This document shows, piece after piece, positions 10,430-21,400 of a DNA stretch of 64,000 nt. Origin of the DNA: Agapanthus africanus (Eukaryota; Streptophyta; Magnoliopsida; Asparagales; Amaryllidaceae); NCBI GenBank assembly GCA_030015575.1, contig JASDDO010000001.1:519431772-519495771 (forward strand), in the 5' to 3' direction. Each line of letters starts with the position of its first letter. Position 1 is the first letter of the stretch. The translations under genes were made by a program, and so were the position numbers. The notes under the pieces were generated by a model. It did no database searches. It was not told the origin of the DNA and saw nothing but the letters and a program-made list of their open reading frames with translations.

Positions 10430-13400
10430 ACGATGAATTCAAGAGCGTATTATCATTTTGTCATGATCAGGCATGCGGCGGTCATTTTGGTCCTCGAAAA
10501 ACGGCGGAGAAAGTTTTGCAATGTGGCTTTTATTGGCCAACATTATTTAAAGATGAATATGAACATTGCAAAACTTGTCCGCAATGTAAGCATTTGGGTC
10601 GGATTTCACGAAGAAACGAGATGCCGCTCCAACTTATATTGGTTGTGGAAATATTCGATGCTTGGGGTATTGATTTTATGGGCCCTTTTCCCAACTCTTT
10701 TGGGAATTTATATATCTTGTTAGCGGTTGATTATGTCTCGAAATGGGTGGAAGCAATACCGTGTCGCACTAATGACAACAAAGTTGTCATTAAGTTCCTT
10801 AAAGAAAATATCTTTTCGCGATTCGGACACCCTCGCGGTATAATTAGCGACAACGGGACACATTTCTGTAATCGGTCTTTCGAGACTTTGATGCGGAAAT
10901 ATTCAATCACTCACAAACTTTTTACGCCCTATCATCCCCAAACAAGCGGGTGTTAGTTATATGTATGCCCTAGAGGCCATTACTGTACATAGGATGTATA
11001 TTGTAGTGGATGCTGGGACATATATAGGGAGGACTTTCTTGCTCGACATGATAGTATGCTATCTGGTTGAACTTTACCTTAACGTGTATACAGATTGTCT
11101 CTCAATTACATGTTGGTAAAGCCCTTAGGATCTGTACTTGACTACCTGGACTATGATGCGGATCATACTAGTGGGGACATGGTAGTCCATAAGTACATCC
11201 TTCAAAGTCCCTAGTCGTGGGTGTATCGAGACGGGGCATCGATATACCAGAGTAGACTAGCGTATACCTTCTCGACCCATACAGATGGGCGATGGATGAT
11301 CCCATATCCATTGGTGTTTGACATCAGAGATGATATACGGGTGCTCAGTAGAGACTGGGTACACTGGACGGACTCGCCGAGAACTCCCAGATGGTATTAT
11401 ACCTCACGTCAGATGGCAGTTCTCTGGTGACACTGGTACAGAGTAGTCTGTTGACCCGAGATCGTCATAGAGTCTTGTGTGGTTCCCACTGTGCTTTGAT
11501 TTCCATCTTACCACGTCCAAGAGGGCGTGCAAAACGGTGGTTTTTGGGTACAGTCCCGAGTCACATGGAGGCAATGAGCGATAGGAGGGGATTCGTCTCT
11601 CCCGGTATAGGGGGTTGATGTTGCGCAGTGTTCGATTGGCTATAACAGGAAATCCCTGGCCAGGGTTGCTGAGATTTACTGGTAAGTGTTACCAGTAGTT
11701 TCTCGAATAGTTATAGACCTCATATCGACACGACTTATCGAGCTATTGGGGTCTGACGTTTACCACCCCTAGGCGAGATATGCGACATATCATACGATCA
11801 GACCGGACTGTACGGTAGTGTTACTGGTTGGATTCACTGGAGTGTGAGCGGGCTTGCTCGTCGATCTTCAGATCGCTCAATACCCGGGTGGCCGTTACGT
11901 TTAGCAGACCGCTTGCGGCTTGTGGGTGTTTGATATGATCATCATCTGCTGCCGGCGTATTGACGAGTCTTTAGAGTCCTACACAGAGGTTTCCTGGCTC
12001 AAGCGAAACGAAATAGGAGCGCATATGAGATATGTGCGGGACCGAGAATAATACGTGTATGTGATACCGTATTCCATTCTCGCGATGAATGTGTCGAATG
12101 GTTGTATGCGATATAACCTAGTTATCGAATCAAGTATTGATTCGATAAGCCGATACATTGAATACTAGTCGGTTGTGTGCGACATGACCGGATCATTGAA
12201 TCAAGTGTTGATTTAATGCATAATTATATATTTGATATATTACTTTGCATTAACTAGTATCGGTTCACTTTAAATGGATTTTTTCACTCGGGTGTGCACA
12301 TTTCATATGCGATATGATTTGTGCACTTGCTTGTATCATGTTTGATGGTGCATGCCCTTTTTGTTAAGTGTATAGAATTAAACCTTGGTTAATGGAATGG
12401 TTAGGGTTTTCTATTTGATTATTCATTTTATTCTTTTGTTTATTCTTTTTGGAAAAGAAAATGAGCATGAGAAAATGGTGGCTTTCTTTAAATGCTTCAT
12501 GAAGCTTCATGAAGTCTTTGACTTTGTAACCATTTTTGTCTCATGCTTAACCTAACCATTCCACTAAACCATGATTGATTCTCTACACCTAACTATGGTT
12601 TCATTATGATAAGAATGAATTTCTTTTCTCATTTTTATTATTCTTATCATAATAACATTCTTCTTCTTCTTCTTCATTTTTCAAGTGAAGAAAACCAAAG
12701 TCCATCAATGGTGATTGATGATTAAGAGTGAGAAATCCAATTCTAAAGTCTACCCACTTCCTATTTCTTCATCCTCTACCTCTTGCCAAGTAGTAGAGTG
12801 TGTTTCCTTCACAAGTTTCTTGACTTGGTGAAGTGAGAGCTTGATCTTGCGATGCTTCGACGTAGATCATCTTCGGCATGGACATCGACGACCTAGCTCG
12901 CCTATTCTCCGATGAAGTCGACGCTAGAGCCCGGATTCGATTTGGACAGCAGAGAGGACCTCATCTCGGAGCCGTGGAGGTGGAGGACCGGATCTACAAA
13001 GGTTGTATTTCCGTTTCCCATTAGTTAATTGTTAACTAGTTTACTTTTCGCCTAGTTTTCTAGCAAACGATCCGTAGTCGGGTCTCTCGGCACCCTTAAA
13101 ATTTTAATTTGGCATGATCGATGCCTTGTGAGACCTCATTAGGGTGCCTAGGAACCCTACAGCGGGCAAGCTGAGATCTCAAATAGGCAGATCAAACAAA
13201 TTTTGGAGAAGACGTAAAAACCGTAAAGATTGGTCAAGCAAATTGACGGATGCTCTTTGGGCATTTCGCACCGCTTATAAGACCGATCTTGGTATGTCTC
13301 CATACCGCCTTGTGTTTGGGAAGGCGTGCTACATTCCTGTCGAGATTGAACATAAAGCAATGTGGGCTATTAAAGAGCTTAACTTCGATTTTGATCAAGC

Positions 13401-13767
13401 GAGCAGCTATCGGAAGCTGCAATTGAATGAGCTAAGCGAACTCCGTGACGAAGCTTACGATAATGCGGTGATAGTAAAGAACCGGACTAAAGTGTTCTAC
13501 GATAAAAGCCTTTTTAGAAAAACTTTCACATCGGGGCAACAAGTCCTTCTTTATGATTCCTGTCTCCATCTTCATCCATGTAAGCTTAAATCTCGTTGGA
13601 AAGGACCTTTTGTGGTGCGGTATGTACACCCGCACGGGGCAGTAGAAGTTGAAAATTTGAAAAACGGTTCAATTTTTAAAGTAAATGGGCATAGATTAAA
13701 ACCGTATTTCTCTGCTGACCCAGCGGAGGAGCTCCTGTTTTTACAGGAGCCACTTTATCAGAGCTGA
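10430..13767 (+). pseudogene. Athila integrase, interrupted by a solo LTR
   Basis: The zinc-binding HHCC region is near 10465-10600 ([10 protein letters not shown] ... [10 protein letters not shown]). The core follows with [10 protein letters not shown] and [10 protein letters not shown]. The gene is then split by the copia-type solo LTR at 10951-13161. Downstream are [20 protein letters not shown], the [19 protein letters not shown] segment usual in Athila/Tat integrases, and the C-terminal domain with [12 protein letters not shown]. The gene ends near 13767. Confidence 0.9.
10951..13161 (+). mobile_element. Solo LTR of a Ty1/copia-type element (Angela/BARE-like start)
   Basis: A single 2211 bp unit begins TGTTAGTTATATGTATGCCC and ends CCTACA. 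A perfect 5 bp target duplication GCGGG flanks it (10946-10950 and 13162-13166), and Athila integrase sequence lies on both sides. The motif ATGCCCTAGAGGC just after the start is typical of copia LTRs of the Angela/BARE/SIRE group in plants. No primer site, gag or pol follows, so it is a solo LTR left by recombination between two LTRs. It is the youngest layer of the five-level nest. No gene is evident in it; a CTT-rich microsatellite lies near 12655-12680. Confidence 0.88.
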
Positions 13768-15127
13768 ATTTCCTCCGCCTCACCTCCATATTTTGGTAAC
13801 ATTTTCTCGTTTTAAGAATGGAGGTGAGTGAAAATAAACTTAATTGAATATCTGTGCGTGCCAAAGAACAAGTTTGGGGGTAGTTTTCATTTAACTATTA
13901 TTTTACCCCTTTTTGTCTCTCCCCAAGTATACAGGTCCATGCTCTCAAAAGAAAACATCAGTGAGGACACTGCTGAAAACAGGTTTAGGGGGGAGGTTTG
14001 TATTCACTGAATTATTTTTGACACCGGGCATTCAATTTTTTTTAATAACAAAAGAGTAGAAAGTGAAAAATTATATCTAAAAGATAGGAATAATTTAAGA
14101 AAAACAAGAAAGTTAGATGTTTTCTTAAATGAAACTAGTAATAAATAGTTATGAGCTGTTGTCCCAAAGGTTAGTAAGATGAAAGAAGTCACTAATCTGA
14201 GGATAAAAATAACTCTGAAAAATAGTTTCTATTTTGGAAACCAAACATTTGAACGTTGATATCCTACTATACACACTTACACACGTCTTGAAACTCAGGA
14301 TAGTAGAGGATACCTTGAAATACTCTTGTCTAAAAGCCATAGTATGAAGGAAATTATAAATGAATAAAATATAAAATGGTGAAGAAAAATGAACACTGGT
14401 TTTGTTATCACCAAGGCAGCAATAAAAAAATATAGCGAGGGTGCTTTATCGCCTAGTGCCTTAGACCAACTGGTTTGGGAGCCACTGCTAAGCCTTAGGT
14501 GTTGCAAGACGAGGAAAAGCACCTAATTAGCAAATACGTGAGTAATCGGTCGGTTAGTACCTCAAGAAATATTAACGGTCGCATGAAAAAATGTGTGAGC
14601 ATATTCCATATAAATATCGATTAAAAAGGTACTAAGGTAGATGGACAAGAGTATGATTGCTTGAATTGAATTCTCCGAGTGTAGAGATGTTCTTTACACA
14701 CATGTAGGGTTATACGATCGATGTTTGGAAGAAAGATAGGGAGGGAAACTAAAGGCGATGTTTTATTAAGGGATGATGTGATTTCTAACATTTTTTCACG
14801 ACCATTAAGATAGGGCTCATAGCAACTGAAAAACTGGTGTAGTTGAAAACTCTTATTTTCAAGTTCTTTTTTTATAGTTCTTATCTTTATATGTAACTTT
14901 CACCATCTTTCTTTTATTATTGGATTTTGTGGGTGTAATCCGCTGAAAACCCTCAGGAGACAACACTCCTCCTACTAGGGACACCTAGGGGTTTAACGGC
15001 TTGTTGCACATGCTCAGTGCAATCGTGTTGCCTACGAAAGTGTGCTTAGCTTTCTCCTTTCTTTTTTTCTCCTTCTCTTGAATAAACTAGTTTGCTCGGG
15101 ACGATCAAAGATAAGTTTGGGGGTATT
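13768..15127 (+). other. Athila 3' non-coding region with two polypurine-like tracts
   Basis: No open frame of note is present, and I find no env-like gene although some Athila elements carry one here. AAGTTTGGGGGTA occurs twice: at 13870-13882, soon after integrase, and at 15114-15126, directly before the 3' LTR. The second is the plus-strand primer site; the first may be an internal or older copy. Confidence 0.7.
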
Positions 15128-16645
15128 TGTTCAGTTGATAAAACTGCACATTTAATATGACATTTTTCCTACTATTTCTATATAATAAAAGGTGTTTATT
15201 ATAATATATGATATATATGAGGATTTTTCTGTAAAAATACTATTTTCATGTGTTTATATATTATAATTAACATTTGGTAGGAAAAATTAAGCATATAATA
15301 TCCATGTAACTTTTGGCTCATTTAAATATGCTTACCTTATTAAAAGCCTTTGACCAATTCTTAATGGTTAAGTTAATATCTCCATAAAACAAACTAATAT
15401 TATTTGTTGAGTTATTGTGCAGAATTTTCAGGACTGAAATCAAGGAAATCAAAGTTGGCGAAACAAACCTGCCTAATTAAGAAAGTAAACTAAAGAAATC
15501 AAGTCTGGCAGTGGCGTAGAAAAGATTTTCAGTTTCCAGATATTCAAAAGATCACCACGTGTCATCAAGATGAAGCCCCAGAAAAACAAACCAAAGATTC
15601 CACTATAAGGCCGTGGAACCGCGGCCAAACCCACCTATTGGCCGCGGTTCCACCGTGTATCAGAAGAGTTGGGAGTTGGGATTTTGCTGTTAGGATCTTA
15701 ACCACTGGTTTCTAAATTAGGAACTAGGGTTCTGGTTCTGGGACTATAAATAAGGACCGGGAGCCTCTTGGAAAAATCATCAAGCTGAAGAGATCACGAA
15801 GTCCACGACAGGCTCACGCATCCAGGCTGATCATCAACTGTTCATGTACCTCCTTAGAAGAGATCGAGAAGCAAACTAGCATTTTGTAATCATTTTCTAA
15901 GGGAACAAAGTGTAAATGAATTTTGGTGATTAATAAAGATAGTTGTTTTTCTTATTCTATTTCTTTGTAGTTTTAATATGATTTCCCTCTCCATCTCTTC
16001 TTCTCCCAACATGTGTGAGTAATTCATCGCTTGTTAGGGTTCATGGGATTAGGGTAGGTTAATGGATGATGAAGATCTTTAAACTCTTTTTAAGTCATAT
16101 AAAGTTTATAAACTCTATCAAAAGAATAGTTAACATCCTAATTGGGCGTGCTATCAATTCATTGATAATCGCGACCACGATTAGAGATTAGATTAACAAT
16201 TGTTTTGCTAAAGGCTAGATATGAACGGAGTTCCATGTCGAGATAGGGGTTAAGAGTGGGAACCCTTTTTCCTCCAGAAACCCTGATCTATATGCATCAC
16301 TGTCGATCTAGTTTTAAATTTATTAAAGGATAAAAAGAGTAATCTTTAATTAATCATCCATGACTACTAAATCTTAATGAACCCTACAAGCCCCCTTCTA
16401 CTATAAAACCTACATCCGTAGTTAATTTAGATCTATATTTTGCATCCGTGTTTAACGTAGATCTAGATCCTACAACCATTCTTCACCATTCTTTATTCTT
16501 CCTCCTTTCTTTCTCAACACGCCTAAAGTAAGAATAAAATATTCAACGTTTCCCAGAGGACGACCCATACTCATCTCGGTCTAGCTACACGCGACACCGT
16601 TATTGATTGCGGTTGTACTACAAACACTTTTTTCTACATCAATCA
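15128..16645 (+). repeat. Athila 3' LTR
   Basis: The 1518 bp partner of 3352-4854 has the same TGTTCAGTTGAT start and ATCAATCA end. It is followed at 16646 by the TACCT target duplication and then by element B LTR sequence. Confidence 0.95.
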
Positions 16646-16969
16646 TACCTTTAAACCGATGTTGGTTGAGAGACCTGTAGTCCAATTGGAACTAAGATCT
16701 GTGATTTATGAGCATATGAACTCAATTAATCTGAATTGAGGACTTATGGCCAATTTGGGCTAAGTCCATTCAATTACAATGTTCAACATTTGTTTTTGAG
16801 TTGTTAGATATTTGTTTGAGCCCAATCCCTTTAAAAATGCTAAGCATTGGTTTGGTTTCTGACAATGTTTTGTCTTTAGTTGAATACTGTGCATTTATCA
16901 TAGCTCCAGGCTTATTCAAAGAACAGTTTATATTCTGTCCAAGCGCACATAAAAGCATGTGGTGCACTT

Positions 16970-17355
16970 GGCACTAGCGCCAGTCGATGAGCGCAATGCG
17001 CTATGGTAAAAATGATAATGCGCTTAGCGCTTTGCGCCAGATATAAAGCGTTAATGCGCTTAGTGCTTTGCGCTAAATGAAGAGCGCTGATGCGCTTAGC
17101 GCTTTGCGCTAGATGTAGAGCGCTGATGCGCTATAGTTGAAGCGTTTGGCGCTGGTGCCATATAATGAGCGCAAAGCGCTTTTAGTAATGCAGCGCACAC
17201 GTGAGGAGCACGTGGCGCGCTTAGCGCTGAGCGCTAGCCAATGAGCGCAGTGCGCTGTGTTTGAAGCGCTATGGCACTGCAGCGCTTTGCGCTAGATGAA
17301 GAGCACTAAGGCACTTTTAAATTAGGAGCGCTAAGGCTCTTCTTAGGTTAACTTT
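16970..17355. repeat. AGCGCT palindrome array in B 3' LTR
   Basis: A run of about ten exact AGCGCT palindromes is set among degenerate forms (GCGCTTAGCGCTTTGCGC). CACGTG pairs lie at 17198-17203 and 17209-17214. The array is much more GC-rich than its surroundings. A second cluster is at 18085-18260, and the partner LTR has the same pattern. It is likely regulatory or structural and is non-coding. Confidence 0.75.
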
Positions 17356-17740
17356 GCGCTCTGAAGATTATCTTTTCTTTGATAAGAGATTTTGTCTCAA
17401 GATTCTAAGAACAAAGTTCTTAGTTTATAGGAGATATTTCAATCTCTTTTTGATGAAAGACTTTGCCTTTATGGATCTGTGATACTAAGAGAATTGAATA
17501 ATTCTCCCCCCTTTATAATGAGATGTTCATAATCTCTTTTATGAAAGCCAATTTGTCTTATAGATCTATAATCTGTGAAAGAAGTAAATACTTCTTTTTA
17601 TATTGAGATGATTTCGTCTTTCTATTCTTTTTTACCTTGAAAAGAATTGTCTTCTTCTGCCGAGAGCTTCTTCTTCTTCCTGAGATTTTCTCAAAGTTTA
17701 TAGGGGGGTGTTCCTCTCTCTGAGACTTGAAGTCTCGGGG

Positions 17741-17750
17741 CCTTTATATA
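17741..17750 (-). promoter_or_regulatory. TATA box of B 3' LTR
   Basis: On the sense strand this reads TATATAAAGG, identical in the partner LTR (39837-39846) and in element D (60943-60952). It marks the likely U3/R boundary about 30 bases downstream, leaving a very long R-U5. Confidence 0.7.
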
Positions 17751-18039
17751 GGGCAAGCTGATTTGTTCAATCGGTTAAAGAGATTTATTCTCCAATTGAT
17801 TTGGGAATTTCCCCACCGTCAGATCTTTGATCCAAGGGCTTCTGGTTTACAGAATAATCTTCTTGTTTTTTAACAAGATTGAGAAATGTTTCCCCCTTAC
17901 AGAATTTGTTCTGTATTTTAGTGATTTTTTAATCACCATTGGATCATTGATCCAACGGTGTTTCAAATTCAGGGCACAATCTTTTCTGTTTGGAAAGATT
18001 CAACAGAATTTCATTCTTGTTAATTGATGATTTAATCAT

Positions 18040-18075
18040 ATCCGTTGGATATTTGATCCAACGGTGAGGAACATT
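18040..18075. repeat. Perfect hairpin CCGTTGGAT-ATTTG-ATCCAACGG
   Basis: Nine-base perfect arms surround a five-base loop. Related forms with three-base loops (TTGGATC-N3-GATCCAA) occur near 17938-17960 and in the other Tat LTRs (39905-39930, 40030-40055, 57495-57520, 60740-60765). Confidence 0.6.
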
Positions 18076-18315
18076 TAGTTCCAGCACTAGCGCTTATGCG
18101 CTCTGCCTATGGTGCGCTACATGGAGCGCAGCGCTCTTAGCGCTAGCACACACGTGCTTTGCACGTGGTGCGCTACTTGGAGCGCAGCGCATCTAGCGCT
18201 AGCGCCTATGCGCTTTGCATGGGGTGCGCTAGTTGTTGCGCAGCGCTTTTATAAAAGCACAACTTTAATTCAAATTTTGAATTCTGAACAGAGCTTTGCT
18301 CTAATTGGGGAAACA

Positions 18316-18330
18316 AATGCCCCCCACCGT
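18316..18330 (-). other. Element B polypurine tract
   Basis: On the sense (-) strand, CGGTGGGGGGCAT directly precedes the LTR start TGTTTCCCC. It is the plus-strand DNA primer site and fixes the LTR boundary. Confidence 0.8.
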
Positions 18331-18417
18331 TGCGCTCACGGGGCCCACACGTGGGTGCAGCAGTGGCAGCTTCTCCACTCTTAGATCAACCGAGAAATTG
18401 AAATGGCGCTTAGTGCC

Positions 18418-18425
18418 TATAAATA
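18418..18425 (+). promoter_or_regulatory. TATA box of the antisense accessory gene
   Basis: TATAAATA lies in the context GCCTATAAATAGGACC, on the strand opposite to element B. It is about 760 bases before the ATG at 19181. A leader with short repeated CTTTGCTCT-type pieces lies between; TTTTCTGCGCAG just before the ATG resembles an intron acceptor, so the leader may hold an intron. This suggests a promoter independent of the LTR. Confidence 0.6.
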
Positions 18426-21400
18426 GGACCCTTGGCCCTTGAGATGACTTCTGTTCATTTTCAATCCTTCTTGAAAATTTGTTTTCTCTTTCAGAGCGCA
18501 GCTCTTCCTCTTAAGAATTTTCTTAAGGATAGAACTCTGTCAGATTTTTTAGGTAAAAGATTAAATCTTTTTGAAACATCTTTTAGGGTTTCACCCATTA
18601 ACAGTGCTTTGCTCTTCATAGATCTTTGATCTAAAGAAAATCCATTTTAGGGTTTTATTAACAGAGCTTTGCTCTCTTGGAATCACAAATCTAAAAGGAT
18701 CTTACTTATGATTTCTTAATCCATTAATGGACCTTTGCTCCTTTCAAATCATATAGAAGAACTCTTAAGAGTTTGTTCATGGATCTTGAAGATCAAATTG
18801 AAATTTTATTTTTGATGGATTATTTCATCATCTTCTCAAAGCAAAGCTCTTAGGATTTTCTTGAGGAATTTTATTCTTTCATCATTAGACTTTGACAGAT
18901 GTCTATCTAGTGAAGAGCGCTGCTCTCAATGGGAGTTTTACTCCTCTGCCCGAGAGATTTCTCATTTAATGAGAATCTCTTGAGCATTTCCTCATTTAAT
19001 GACAGCCTCATCAAATTTTGAGACTTTTTTTATTAATGATGAACTGTCAACTAGATTTTGTGGGTCCCCTTTGGTCCCTTTTGACTGCATTGCAGTGTGG
19101 TACAGATTTATAGTACCTAGTGATAGAATTTAATTTATAGCATTGGTGGATGAAAATTCGTTATTTTCTGCGCAGGTACTATGTCTTTCAACACTTCCTT
19201 CCCCTTCATTCGCTCAGAAGGCGGATTCTCTGAAGCACCCGTAGACCGAGAGGTTTTTGCGCTGATCAAAGACCATGACCTAGAGCACAAGAGTCTTCAT
19301 CTATAGGGTAAATGGTACAATCGAATTATCATGGGCCGACGGAGCTTTTCCTGTGCGACACCCTCGGAGCCTATTTCGGCGATCGCTTATGCAGATGCAC
19401 CTCCTATAAATTACGCTGTGGAGGAGGTCAACTGGACTTCAGAGGTTCTCCTTCAGCCTTCTATGGCCGCAATACCCGTGCAGCCACCGGTGGCCTTGAA
19501 CACTCTAGGACGGCGCATATGTCAGGGCGAGTCGCGCCCTTGGAGACAGCCCTACAACATCGGACTAACTCCCCGTCACCCAGCCGGGTATTTGCAGTAG
19601 GCTCGGTATATTTTATCGGCGAAGAAATCACAGTTGCTGAAGCTCGGATTGTATCCCGCCGTTTACGCTTCTTTGTTTCAATATTCCACACCTCCTACAT
19701 GGTAGGTCAGGGCATTTCTGGAGCAGTGGAACATTCCGACCCACATCTTCCTCCTATCAGATCGAGAAGTCTCCATTTCTTTGGAGGAATTTGCAGAGGT
19801 CTCTGGTTTACACGTTAGGGAAGAACATTATGAGGAATTGCTTCCCTCGAATGAGTATATTTTCGCCACCAAATCAGTGGTAATGGATCTTACTCCCGAG
19901 AACGCTATTCAACACCAATTTCCGAGTTTGATAAAGGTGTTGAATATCTATGAGAACCTCTCTCTTGCATCCGAAGGTCGTGGAGTTAATTTTACGGCTT
20001 TTATCGCTGATTTTCTTTGCCCAGAAGTATTAAAGGAAGAAGCCGAGAAATTCGCTAGTCTTGACGACCCCTTCGGCTTAGGTTTGGGCAACCTGCCGGC
20101 GGCGGAGGCGGATCGGAAGAGCTTCTTTCTACCCGACACCCCGGTCATCCCTTTTGCAGAGCTGGAGGCTCCTGAGATTAATGAAGAAACGTTCTTTTTA
20201 GGGTTTCTTGGGTTACGGCTGAGTTGGTTTGCGCTTCCCATGCACCCTCGCCGTATGAGGCCGTCCGTCTTTTATCCTGCGCATCGGATGGTTGCTGGGA
20301 TACAAGTGGCTGTAGGGATCGCTGGGTTAGCCCATGTGTATCACGGCCTCAGCTTGGCAGCGGATACCACTGAGCCAGGGGTGCAGTCGGTAAATTTCCC
20401 AATGCAATATTTCACGTCATGGCTCGAGTTGCACGTGCTAGGCGTCTTTGGCATCCACACGAGGCCGGGTTTTTATGACAGGTGCAGGTTCCCTCGGATC
20501 ATGCGACTGGTCGGCACCTCTATTGTGACTCCAACACAACAGGAAGCTAGAGGCTTGCTTCTTCGCCCGCGCACGGTTGGAGATGGCATGTCCTTTACTG
20601 ATAAAGTTTCGACGGTCGGCCAGGAATCGGGGAAGACGGTACTGCCCTTGCAGGACATATTTAAAGATGGGGCCTTTATCTTGAAAGCTTGGGAGATTCT
20701 TCATCTGTACTCTATCTAGCCGGGCTTTCTCGTATTTAAGATGAATGACTCGGATTTATTTATGAGGTATAACCCGCATCGCTTCGCCCAGCAGTTATGC
20801 CACAATCAGGGTACTCGGAGCGCACTACATCATTTTATGCGCCTGAACACAGGGTCTAACTTCTTCATCAGCGAACCGAGTTGTGTTCCGCAAGCCCTGA
20901 ATGTGTATGTGGCGTGGTACCAACATTCGATGGGTGCCGTCATTAGGGAGGAAAAGCGATTGCCGCTTGATCGCAAGGGCACAGTGCCGTTTGGTGATCG
21001 AAATGTTCCTCTGAAGCGACGGAACATTGTTCATCCTCCCTTGAGAGAGGTCACTGCAGTTGAGCCCCTACATGTGCTAAGCCCTATACACGGGTTTCCC
21101 CCATCCAACGCGCCTGAAAAAGAGGTGGCTGCCGCGTCCCCCGAGTCGGACGTAGGAAAAGAAATTGGGACTCGTCGTCCAAAGGTGCCTACTAAACGCA
21201 AACTCGTGTTATCGGCCACCGGCGCTCATCCTCAGAAGAAAAAGAAACAAGTACTTTCTTTAGACACCATATTAGGCTCGACGCCCTTTGCTCCGTCTAG
21301 CGAAGGCTTGAGCGAATATGGGACCAATGAGGGTTTATTCGGGACACTCGATGATACCGATTTTGAAGCTGCCATCGAAGCTTCCAAACAGTCAGCCACC

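Larger units (their letters stand above)
3352..16645 (+). mobile_element. Athila-lineage Ty3/gypsy retrotransposon inserted in B 3' LTR
   Basis: The element is structurally complete: 5' LTR 3352-4854, a primer site resembling the complement of the 3' end of tRNA-Asp, leader, gag, protease, RT, RNase H, integrase, 3' region, polypurine tract and 3' LTR 15128-16645. A perfect TACCT duplication flanks it. It is interrupted by a copia-type solo LTR (10951-13161). The LTRs differ at about 50-55 aligned sites over 1.5 kb by hand count, about 3.5%, mostly C/T and G/A changes, which suggests roughly 1.3-2.7 million years depending on the rate. The coding region has about eight small breaks. Relatives include Athila of Arabidopsis. 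I see no env-like gene after the integrase. Confidence 0.95.
2339..18315 (-). repeat. Element B 3' LTR, split by the Athila element
   Basis: Without the Athila insertion and its duplicated target this LTR is about 2.68 kb, close to its 2.73 kb partner at 37677-40411. The two pieces are 2339-3351 and 16651-18315. The break at TACCT corresponds to continuous sequence at about 38690 in the partner. The LTR carries a TATA-like box (sense TATATAAAGG at 17741-17750), the 45 bp GGAC hairpin array, and the AGCGCT and CACGTG palindromes. Confidence 0.9.

Noticed and set aside
13768-15127. env-like third gene of the Athila element
   Set aside because: No frame of useful length, signal peptide or membrane segment is visible.
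18109-18384. 91-residue + strand open frame rich in Cys/Trp/Ala
   Set aside because: It is created by the AGCGCT palindrome array at the LTR end and runs over the LTR boundary.
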